The notes below the pieces were generated by a model. That model made no database searches. It was not told the DNA's origin and was given only the letters and a program-made list of their open reading frames with translations. A program made the position numbers and the translations under genes. This document shows positions 26,210 through 38,500 of a DNA stretch of 64,000 nt, in pieces. Source of the stretch: Arbacia lixula (lineage: Eukaryota; Echinodermata; Echinoidea; Arbacioida; Arbaciidae); assembly GCA_963669155.1 (NCBI GenBank), contig OZ022593.1:9735772-9799771 (forward strand). Reading direction: 5' to 3'. Positions within the stretch are counted from its first letter, which is position 1; each line of letters begins with the position of its first letter.

Positions 26210-26581
26210 ATGGAGGGTCAGTTTCTAGCAGTGGCCATCGGCCTGTTCCTTGTGATTGAGCTCGGAGCATTGACAACATCAGCAACACCAGTGCGGGGGG
26301 TAGTGAGTAACATCGGACACAATTCTCCACATTCACCAAGCAAGACGGAAAAAGCATCGCTTGCAGACGTCATCCACCATATGAAGCTCAACAGGCCTAA
26401 AGATGGCAACCGCGCGCGCCTGAATGACGCGGAGGTGCGTGAAGTTCTGGAAAGAATTCGGTCATCAGAGTACCTGGGTGAGCTGAGAGGGCTGGGCCGT
26501 AAAGGGGTCAGCAAGGATGAAGTCAGAGGTGATGCTCTCTCTTTGCCATGGAAGGTTGATCCAGATTGCTACTACAACATG
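26210..26581 (+). CDS. Lipase coding exon 1: signal peptide and long pro-region
   Basis: The ATG at 26210 lies eight bases after a likely acceptor (tttgttgttcag), so this is probably exon 2 of the transcript with the 5' UTR split upstream. Residues 1-25 have a short polar start and a hydrophobic core ([17 protein letters not shown]), typical of a signal peptide. Residues about 27-115 are hydrophilic, rich in K/R/E/D and probably helical ([12 protein letters not shown]). Only the last codons, DPDCYYNM (117-124), align with the start of mature vertebrate lipases. The exon ends in phase 0 at ATG|GTAACT. Confidence 0.85.
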
Positions 26582-29483
26582 GTAACTAAAGTTGACAATT
26601 TCTAGTCATAATGCATGGTTATAATCTGTGTTTTGCTGTTTTTCTCCTTGTTAATTAGATTGATTGATCTATCTGTCAGAAAAATAAGCATTAAAAAATA
26701 GAAGACCATGTAGAATAAGATGTGCATCTACTGCTTACCGGGCAGTGACACTGTCCATCAGGCTGCCACTTGGCTTATGATAATGAAAAAATACTGTAGG
26801 AACCAGGATAAGGGTTTCATTTCTCTCGCTTACTTGTATTCATAAGTCCCAGAAGGACAGTAGATTATTTAAGCTATGTTTTGCTTTTACTCTCTGTAGT
26901 AATAAGATTAATTTATCATTCTGTCAACAAAATAAGCAGGGAACAAAGAAGACCATGCATAGACTTCACACTGCATCAACTGCATGCTGGGCAAGTTGTC
27001 AGATGAAAAGGCTTGTTAGCTCCATTCGAGGGGTTATTGAAGCAATTTTTAAAAGAAGATGTATAATCCCATCCTCATGACATTGACCATGGCTTCAAAA
27101 GCATGATTTCTCAAAAATATTGAAACATTCACCTCCATTAAAAATGATGGCACTGTGGTATAGTGGTGAGAGCTTTTGACTCAAAACCTGGGTTTGAGTG
27201 CAGCTTAGTGTGTACACTCGTGGACAAGGTGTTTTTCCCTCTCACCTCAGGTGTAGTAAAATAGATCAACTAGCTTCTAGCACTGAATGTGGCTGCTTGG
27301 CTAAAGCACTAGGAAAGCACTCTAAAATACTGGGGCCATATTCATGAAACGTTCTATCTAACAGCCGCAGCCGAGATACTGTTCACCATGTAGCGCTAAG
27401 TGTCCCTGTTTGTCATTAAATTGGGGATGTCAGATGGATCCTGCTGGATGTCTTGAGCAATCACATCAATGTAGTTAAAGGGACGATGACCCCTTTTTTG
27501 GCACGGTATCTTCCAACACGTGACGTCTGAGACTACTTGATTGATCGCACGATGACAGTGACCAGCAAATCGTGCATGGCGTTGGGCAACAGAAGATGAA
27601 ATTGGGGGGATAACTCCATATCTGTGCTTTGGTCTTGTGCTCACGCCAGGATATGTTTTGAAAGTTACTAAGCCTAGTTAGTTGCTAAAGTGGATTCAGC
27701 TTTATGTATTTTAGTTACTAACTAGGCTAGTAAGGTTTCATGAATATGGCCCCTGATTATTAATCTCATTCTTCTTGAAATAAATAACTGTTTTTCACAT
27801 CTACAATTATTCTTTGATATCAATTAAGTCTTTAAAGAGGAAAAATCAATGTAATTTTCTCAAAATTGATAACGTACAAACTTCTTTTTGTTATTCCCAC
27901 GTTGCTTGTGTCCCATTCCATTCCAATAAAATATGTTCCCTTTGACATCTGGAAAAAGTAATTTTTATAAGATTTGTGATATTGTTATTCGTCCATGTCA
28001 ATATACATGTACTAATATAGCTTATAGTTTAAACTTGCACTAGTAACTGCTTTCAAACACAACAAAGCAAATGGTACTGAAAGTAATAGATTACTTTTCC
28101 GTAAAACTTGCATTTTCTTTCGAAATTTAATAACATTAATATACAATTGATAGGATGTGTCAATTTGAAAAGCAAAGAGTTGCAAAGTGGAAGACAGATT
28201 TCATATATAGTTTATTGTTATTTTACATCAAGATCATTGCAAAAATAGATCACAGCATGTCTTTTGTGGGGCAGCAATTGCTATTATTCATTGTATGAAT
28301 CTTTTACCATTTGGGGTTGTTTATGTGGAAGGTGAAACACTCAATAAACAATTTACAAGATATTTTTTTAGGAAATATGATTGACCAATGTGTGATTTGG
28401 AGGAATTTCTCTGACAAGATGTCTAAATTATTCTCCACTTATCACAAACACAAAACAACACTATCGTTTGAAATTTGTTGCTTGCCTCACACTACAATGT
28501 AACAGTAATCAGTATTAATGAGTGTATGCTTTCCTGTATTCGAGCTTGTGAGGAAGATCATGGTTATATTTGGACTTTGGTTTGGAGGGATCAGGTGACG
28601 CAGTGACGTGAGAGATACACGACATTGCTGAGTAAGACAATGACAAGGATTGTAAACACAGTGATTCAGAGATTTTTTTTAGTTACTACAGAAGAGGTCC
28701 ATCATGTACTGTAAGTGGAATTGACCTTTGGTACTGGTCAGCAAAACTGACCATTGTGTTTTGTAAAGGAAGCTTAGACAGAGAGAGAGAGAGAGAGAGA
28801 GATAAAGACTAAGGTTGAATGTGGGGGAGAGAAATCAACACAAAGAGGCAAGATTAGTGCATCCAGTGATCATATTGAAATGAGAATAAATCTGCAGAAA
28901 GAAAAATCAATATATATTAACTCTTTATGTGCCATTGCCGCATTTTCGCACAAGTAAAATACAGAACACATAGAATAGCATCTTGTCTGGAACACAAAGG
29001 ATTAAGTTGAAGGCTTGATGCCAGCTGTACATTATGGTAACAAGGCAATGTACATTATGTAATCAAGAGATCAGTGCAGTCAAACCTGTCTTAGTGACCA
29101 CCTGTCTATAACAGCCAACCTGTCTATAGTGGCCACTAAAATAATTCCCCTGGAGAGAGATCATGTGTTAGAGAACCTGTCTACAGCAGCCACCTGTCTA
29201 TAAAGGCCACAATTTTTTGTTTCCCTTGGGTGGCCACTCTAGACAGGTTTCATTGTACATAAATATCTAGCTAGCTAGCTAGCTATCTGGATACATTAAG
29301 TCATATACATGATGATGGATGCATGTGGATGGATAAATATATAGATGACATAATGGATAGATAGACAGATAGATAGGTAGATAGCTAGATGGATGGATGG
29401 ATAGATGGATAGATGGATGGATGGATGGATGGATAGATAGATAGATAGATAGGTTGGTAGATAGATAGATGGATGGATTGATG

Positions 29484-29527
<44 letters not shown>

Positions 29528-32500
29528 TATTGATATACAGATAGGAAGAAGGGGATTGGGAAGGAGCAAATAAAAAAGTGCTTTTGTAAACCTCTGGCTC
29601 AAAACCAGCAATAAGTCACAGATGCTGCAATGGAGCAAATCAAGAAAAACAATCATTTAATCTGAAAAGACGTTATTGAATTCTTGCCACATAACTTAAG
29701 ATTCAAATTGGTTCTCCAACACTAAAGTAAATGAGGTATGTCCCATTCAAAAGCTGTGAATCTCTCTATTGAGAATATGTTTTCTAGAGACTCATTGGTG
29801 TTGTTTGTGAGGTCACATACCATCATCATTCTATAGTTAATCCATACAGTGATTATTGATTTATTCTCAATGATTTTTCTTCCTCTCTTAGAGTGGGCTG
29901 ATCTGGAGTAAGGGTTATCCGGTGGAGGAATACAAGGTGCAGACTGAAGACGGCTACATCTTGGGATTGTTCCGCATCCCACGTGGGAGAAACAACGCAA
30001 CCCACACAGGTGTGTGATTTAACCCTCCCGGTACCAAGCACTGACAGCCTCGTATCAATAACAATGCAGTATCTTGCCTGTGGGATTGAGTGGGTTATCA
30101 CTCTCAGTACCAAGCACTGATAGCCCTATATCAATAATAACTCAATATTTTACCTATGGGACTGAGTGGGTTAACCCTCTTAGTATCAAGCACTGGCAGC
30201 CCAATATAGCGACTCAATATTTTGCCTATGGGACTGAGTGGGTTAACCCTCTCAGTACCAAGTACTGACAGCGCCATATCGACAACAACTCAGTTTCTTG
30301 CCTATTGGACTGAGTGGGTTAACTCTCTCAGTACCAAGCACTGGCAGCCCCATATGAAATAAAATAAAATATTGTATGGATTCAAAATGGTAATGTATTG
30401 ATATATTTTATGTGGTACTTTTAAGCTCTTTCATCTGAGTGACATATCTACATGTATTATGTTTATGTAAACTCTGAAAATGAATAAAGGTGAATAAAGT
30501 AAGGGAAAAAGTGCTTTGTAAGATGTATGTATGTGACAATCACATTCATTCAAAGCTAGTATGCAGTGACATTTTTACCTGTGGATAGTAACTTGCCACC
30601 TCTTTAAAATGGTCTTAAAATTCAAGGGAATATTTCTGTAAATGAAATGAGACAACTCAAAGATGCAGGTCAGCAACTTTGGAAAACTCTTTAATTGCCA
30701 TGCATGTTTGTTTTAACCACTTCTGCACATGAACCCCCTAGAATATCAGTTTTTTGCTGTACAAAGTGTTTGAAAGTTGTAAAGGTTCGACACAAAGGAC
30801 ACCTTGTAATGAAGGCACTCCATGTGATGTTACTGTGATGAAACTAGCTACTAGATATATTTGATTATCATATTAACCCGTTCTTTACTGATCCCAGGTA
30901 TATGCCGGATGGCTTTTCTCCACTCAGATACTGAGCAGCGTGACTAAAGCATAATCTGCTGTACAGACAATAGATGAAAGGCTATGAATAAGCTTCAAAT
31001 TCATTTAAAGGGAATATATTGTACTGGGAAGACAAAAAGCCTTCAAAAATGTGATCATGACCAATTGTCTTGCCGTTGGTCTTAAATTCATGTATTGTCC
31101 ATTTTAGAAACTTGTTGAAAGTTATTTGACCTCAAATGATCCACTCATGGAGTAATTAGTGATTAAATGACAATCCTCAAACTGTTTGGGCCGAACATTT
31201 TGAGGATTTGTTTATTTAATCACTGATTTCTCCAAGTGTGGATCATTTGAGGTCAAATAACTTTCAGCAAGTTTCTAAAATGGACAAACCATGAATTGAA
31301 GACCAACGGCAAGACGATTGGTCACGATCACATTTTTGAAGGCTTTTTGTCTTCCCAGTACAATATATTCCCTTTAAGGGTGCAATTAAGCCACAGTCCT
31401 TTCGTTACTGCAGTTCCATGGCAAATGTTGATATCCAAACTGGACAAAGGTTCACAAATTCTGAAAATCAAAGCAATAAGTAAAAGCATATTTCTAACTT
31501 TGTTCACTCCTATCCACTGATCATCAAGGCCCTAGACCAGTCGTCTTCTTACAGCACGGCTTATTGTCTGCTTCTACTAACTGGGTGGAGAATCCAGCCA
31601 ATGAGGCTCTGGGTTTCATTCTGGCTGATGCTGGCTATGACGTGTGGATGGGGAACAGCCGAGGAAACACATACTCCCGGAAACACGTCACGCTCGATCC
31701 GAACCAGAGAGAATTCTGGGAATTCAGGTATGTGTTGATATGCATATTCTCACAGCGCATAGTAGGGAAAATCGTCCCAGAGTGTAACGCACTGCGACAT
31801 CAAGATTGTTTTTGCAGTCATGTTCTGGTCTTATACACTAGTACACTGGACCGGAAGCGACCATGACTGCCGAAGAAAATAATGTGGCTGCGTGGTGCAT
31901 CGTGGGTCTACTTTTCATATGGAATATTAAAAATGTTTACTCCAATACAATACTGGTATACAAAACATTAATGTGAAGTGGAAGTGGAATAATGCAACAT
32001 AACATAGCTTTATTTCAGGTAGCTCTGTAAAAAATTCAAAAGGGAGATTTTAGCATGAAGGGTTCGGTCAGTAATATTACAAAAAGAGGACAAGACACAA
32101 ACTTTTTGATTAAAAGATGTACTCAAATGGAACAAAAGTGAAAAAGATTGGAAGGTCTGTTGGGAGATAACAAAACGTAATGAAATTGCAATAAAATATA
32201 TAGCAACATTAGTTGCCCTGCATTGGCAGTACTTGTTCACATTACTATATACACTACATGCATGTATTTGGAAGCTCAACATACAAAATCAAACTCATTT
32301 CCTGACTTCATTTCCTGAAGCTACAATGATTGACCTACACAAGTACTGGTAAGCAGACTATAGAATATCTGCTCATATACATGATATAAGGAAGCTACAA
32401 TAATGAAACTACAAAACAAAATGGACTGGTTTGTAATTTCGTCAAAGCCACGGAATCAGGAAAAAGTTAATGGTGAAGAGCACACATTAGTGGTATAGGA

Positions 32501-35500
32501 GATCGTCATTCGCACAAAATGGTGTGATTACTTTTCTTTAATAGCTTTGTGCCAAGTCATTAATCCAACACAGGAAGCATACTTGCCATCACAAGGTTGT
32601 CATTAAGAAGGAGGTCGAGAAATACTTAAGGACCAACGAGCCATTTCCCTTTGAATGACAGTCAATGTCACCACTAGGACCAGAGTCCTGTTTCATAAAA
32701 CTTACCTTAAATGGTAACTCTGCAATCAATGGTAACTACCATGGTATCATAGCTTGACAGCCAATGAAAAAGGTTTCCATGAAAGTTGCCATTGGTAACA
32801 AAGTTGTCATCAATGATTAGTTTTATGCAACAGGGCCCAGTAGTCTGGAAATGGTATAAAATTTGGACCCTGTCTTACAAAGAATTGCGATTAGTTGCAA
32901 CTTGACTTGTGATTGATATGAATCGTAAGTCTGTACTAGATCGTTTGGCAGCTTTGTGTTAAACATGCTGCGTAATATGCAAATCAAAACAAAGTGGACT
33001 CCTTACTAATGGTGTCTCTGTAGTTACCGAGGGTCCTTTCGTGTCACTCTATGTCAAAACTGCCATTAAAATATAAACACTCTATAAATAATCTCAGGAC
33101 ACATTTATGGAGGAGTTGAAATTCCCTCCCACTTTTTGCCCTTACCTGGTTTTAACCCTTTATATGTCTGCTCTAGAGAATTTAAGAAATGAAGGTGGTA
33201 AACATTTCATTCCATATATGGTATTACATCCAAATCTTGTCCATGGACTGTATATTTCGCTTCTGAGATTATGGGCCTAATTGCTTGTGACAATCATTTT
33301 TTTTTAAATTCATTTAGGACAAAGTTAATACTCTCTAATGTGATACATCTTTTATTGTCTTTAATACTTGGTATCAAAACGTACTGATGTCACCCCAAAC
33401 CACATGTTTGTGGCACTTGTACTTGGTCCCGGAGGGTTAAAAATCAGATAAATTGACCAATCGGATGTGGAGCCAGATTTGACTACTGGTAGCCATGGGC
33501 TTTTTTGTGGTCCGTGATAGCAACATTTTTTTTTATATAGTTAAAAGGTTATATTCGCCTGTTGTTTTCAATAATTGTTCTTGTGTGGTTGTTAACTACT
33601 TATGCCCCAATTATGTAGTTTTGCACAAGTTCAAGGTATAAATTTCATGGGGCAATTGTTGGTCTGGTATACAAGGGATTAATGAATAAAATCAAATAAA
33701 TAAATCCAATTAACTGTCTGTTTCACAATAGATTCAGAGAAGCATGAACAGGAAACATATGTATCCCAAATTCTATACACAGTAAATTTTCTAAAACCTC
33801 ACATCCATGTACCAGTACGTGTATTTACATGTAGTGCAGTGTAAGATTATGGACAAACAAAATCTAGCAATGTTTACTTTTGGAGATAACAAGGTTGATA
33901 CGAAAAGTGTATCAGGCTCCTCAAACAATGAACTCAATGAGATTTGTGTAGTGCCCTTTTCTCATTTGGAAGCATATAACATTAATTGGTGCCCAAAATT
34001 TGATTTTATACAGTCATGTCGACTTTAATTCATGCAATTCAATGGTAAGAAGGTTAATTGTTGGTTGGGGATTAACTGTTCATTTACATGATTAAAATCT
34101 TCTTCCATTTTTTGTTTTGGAATATATAAAGACAAAATATCTTATATGCATTTATATCTTCGGGTACTAAAATGGTAAAACCTTAAATTCTCAAAATGCC
34201 TGTCATGGCTTGATAAATTGGAGGAATCTTCTTTATTTTCCGATTGTACGTCCCCGACTGCAAACCATTCAGGCATCAATGCACCTTTAGTGTTCCTTAA
34301 GACAGTGGGTTCAATTGCTGGGTTCAAACCTACATCTAATTTTAGCACTTGAGTAGATCCACTCAATATGGACTCATTCAAACAAAGGTTTTTGAAGATT
34401 ATGCTTGCAACTGTTAAAAATTTTGATAATATTTGTGAAATTTGCAATTTTTATTTTGTTGTCATGATCAAGCTGGGACCAGATGGCAAAGTACGACCTC
34501 CCTGCCATGTTGAACTTTGCCCTCACCAGAACCAACCAATCACAGCTGGCGTACATCGGGCACTCCCAGGGGACCCTGGTGGCCTTTACGGGCCTCTCGA
34601 TGAACCCCGAGCTGGCAAAGAAGGTGACCACGCTCATCGCTCTCGGGCCAGTCTACACCGTCGGCGATATCACCGGAGTCCTCAGGGACCTGGTCGACAT
34701 CGGCGCTGTGGAGGTGCTCGCGGTGAGCTCCATTTTATGAGTTATTAAATTTGTTTTGTTTTAAATTAATTTCTTTTTAAATACATTTCTTCTTCATAAG
34801 GTTAACCTTTACTTCAAAAGCATGATATCTAAAAAATATTGAAATAGTCACCACCATTAAAGAGCATTTACTGTACTGGGAAGACAAAAAGCCTTCAAAA
34901 GGTGACCATGAGCAATCTTCTTGCCAATGGTCTTAAATTCATGTATTGTCCATTTTAGAAACTTGCTGGAACTTATTTGCCCTCAATTGATCCAAATTTG
35001 GAGTAATTAGTGATTAAATCACAAATCCTCACTGTGTTCGGCCCGAACTTGATTTGTCATTAAATCACTAGTAACTCCAAATTTGGATAATTTGAGGGCC
35101 AATAACTCTGTGCAAATTTCTAAAATGGACAATACATGAATTTAATACCATTGGCATGAAGATTCCTCACGAGTACCCTTTTGAAGGCCTTTTGTCTTCC
35201 CAGTACAGTATATTCCCTTTAAGAATTAGGGCACTGTGGTCAGAGAGATCCTGGGTTCAAGCCCATCCCAGTGCATACACATTGGACAAGATATTTTGCT
35301 CATGTGTGCCCCTCTTACCTCAGGTGCAGTTAAAGGGATAGTTCACCCTGAAAATAAGTTGGTTTCAATAAAAGCAGAAACATAAAAGAAACGGAAGTGA
35401 AGGTTTGATGAAAATCCGTCAAGGGAGAAGAAATTATGATCGTTTAAAATATTGATTTTGTGACGTGCTCTTCCATTTGTTGTGTACAATTCTTTTTGAA

Positions 35501-38500
35501 AATGTCTTTTTGTCAGAAATTGTATGACTTGTGCATTTGATACATCATTAGAAACATGTTTTTACACACTAACCTCTTTGAAAACTCGAACAATTCCACT
35601 GCCACGCAGTTGATAAATATGCCTCTGCCTCTTTGCTAGCTCTATTTAGATTATTTTCAGAAAATCTGTTTGGTTGGGAATGTTCCATTGAATTCCTATG
35701 TGAAATGATGTTAATTTTTTAAATATTCGAGATATGAAAAAAAATGGCAGTAATTCTAAACAACAAAGATATCAATGTTATTCCCCCCCCCCCACCTCTT
35801 TGGTTCAGGATTTTCTGTCACTTAATGGCATCGAGGAGTTTCTCCCCACAAACTTCTGGATAAACCAGCTGGCGGCACAGACGGTTTGCGCCTGGCCTGA
35901 GACAGAGCACCTCTGCGAGGTTCCTCTTTTCATCCTGGGCGGGTACAGCAAGAACCATCTCAACGCATCCCGAGTCCAGGTCTACGTCTCCAACGAGCCG
36001 GCCGGCACCTCCCTGCAGAACATGGAGCATTTCACGCAGGTAACTGTTAGACGTGGGGACGATTTTGCAGTTCGACTTGGTAATACACGCCCATAGCTAT
36101 GAGCTTCAGCATGGTCATGGTAATCCTTCTACCACACTACACAATCCCATGGCCTGCTTTGGTGTAGTGACCTCTTCAAGTGTCACATCTATTTTGTTGG
36201 TGTTTCAAGAGTTTCAAAAAAAGATGATATCTGACTGCCATAATTCTGGATATCGCAAATAACTATTAGATATCACTGCACGTGGCACTTTCACACCTTT
36301 TGGATTTTTGGCGTGTAAAGTGGTGAACCTGCCACTCCCTTTATTAGTATGTCAGCGCAAACGATCGCACTAGCATTTACACTTTCCGGATAACCCGTTT
36401 CCGCAGAAATTTGTCATATATTTGCTACTATACTTTAAGATGAAGAGTGCGTATGAGATATTTCAGAAGATGTATGTAGTAGCCCTGAGAACTTTCTTGA
36501 CTAAAAGAGGGGTACCTTGCACCGACAAAACGCACTATGTGCCGGACTGCAAGACCGGAAGTATACAGGTCAACAAATGTGGCTGCAAAGCTGATAGCTG
36601 TGATGTTTTCTAGTTATTTACGATATGGAGAATTGTTACAAATAAACATAAAGGATAGCAGACATGATTTCTTCGTGTGGGTAGGCTTGTCATTTACTTG
36701 TGAAATGGCCACCCACAGCTCATCAGCTCTTTGGTCAAGAAACACACCTTCAAGCTGACTGACCTGGTTATGAGCAAATTCCAGCTCCAGATTGTCTACT
36801 TGTACTCCCATCAGGTGAAATATCTTTACAAAGTACAGCATTGAAGAAAACTTTGCATCAATTCATTGTTTATTATCAACAACGCTTGCATTCCGAATCA
36901 GCTCATTTTTCAAAAGGGACGTTTTGAGCACATTATTACAAACAGATACAAAGTACTTCCTGATGGATATGAAGAAGTCTTCCTTCTGTTTTTCTGTGAA
37001 TGCTTTTGACTTTGATGTGAGGAAGTTTCTTACATGTTTCCCCAAGATGAGGTCAAACATAATGGTTGATAGCTCTGAATATAAACTGTGTACTGTATAT
37101 GCCATATATTTTGCAGGTTTTTTATTTTCGTGAATTTCGCGAGTTGGATAATTAACTATGAATACGACGTGGACGAGCACATTATACTTATAGTACCAGC
37201 ACTTCACAATTGCGAATTTAACCACTTGCGAAATTGACAAGAAGTCCTGATTCGCGAAAAAATTAGACTCACAAAATATGGCGTTTACCCTACTTTGGGC
37301 TATTTGAATTTTCCAAATGCATCCTGACCCCCTCAATTGCAACATGTGAATTTAATTCCAAAATGGTGTTTATTTCTCAATTAACTATGTATGTTATTTG
37401 TTTGTATATATGTCAACCATGTTTGTGTTATATGTCATAGCAGGGCCCCCTGGTAGAACAATGTTCAACCACTGAAGGGGCTACCCTGGGTAAATAATAC
37501 TAATAAAATAGAATAAAAATAAACACATTGAATTTGCTAGTTGTCACAAAAATATTTGGCAGATGTAAAGTACCTTATTTGCACTCATCACCTAGTTCAT
37601 TAATGAAAATAAATATGAAAAGAATATCTAATATGTAATTTGAAACAAAGTTTTAAACTCTTATTGGATTTTAACACCACTTCACCTTCTCTTCCTCCTG
37701 CGTTAATGCATAGATGGTACAGACTGGGACATGTCGGATGTTTGACTATGGACCAGTCGTGAACAAGGAGAAGTATAACTCGGTGAGTACTGTTATAACC
37801 GTAAAAATGAAGACGGTTCATTCTAACCACGGTAACTACCATGGTAATATTGCTTGACAGCCAATCAAATTCAAGGTTTCCATAGAAGTTGCCACTGGGA
37901 GCAAAGTTACCATCAATGGTAAGTTTTATGCATCAAAGCCCAGGAAAATAGAACATCATCGACAAGTAGAAGTGAAAACAAACAGAAAAGTTGGTGAAAC
38001 AAACTGGTATAAAACTGGAAAAACTTGATGTGCTATTAGAAAAGTTGGTGAAACAAACTGGTATAAAACTGGAAAAACTTGATGTGCTATAAGAAAATTA
38101 ATTGAAATTTTGATAGCTCGTTGAAACTTGTACCTGTACATAAAGACCACATGTATTATCTTTTTTTGGCTTAGGTTCTAGGCTGTAGAGTGCATGTGCA
38201 TGGACACAATTGAGTCTAGACAAATAGACTAAGTACCTTTCCTTGCATGCACTCACCTCACACAGATTACCCAGGGAAGAGGGTTTAGTCTTTATTTTCA
38301 GACTTAGTGGTATCCATGTACTCCACAGCCTAGCCTGGCTTCCAGGCTGCTGGACATTTTTTTTTATCCAAACTGAAAATTAGATTGTGATGTTGTAAGA
38401 TTAATCACTTTATCATTCTCGTCTTTTCTCAGTGCAGCAAGGAGTCGGAGAAGAAATAGAGAATGATTAGTCTACTGCAGCCAGGCCATTAAATTTAATA

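Noticed and set aside
27140-27215. tRNA gene candidate
   Set aside because: Box A and B-like motifs exist, but no cloverleaf with a proper anticodon stem was found, and the piece is part of a repeated SINE.
29078-29258. Spaced CCTGTCTATA repeats considered as a CRISPR-like array
   Set aside because: The intervening segments are similar to each other and the context is an animal intron.
36422-36613. Small cysteine-rich frame ([12 protein letters not shown]) suggestive of a secreted peptide
   Set aside because: It lies in a dispersed repeat whose other copy (41935-42303) has no corresponding frame.
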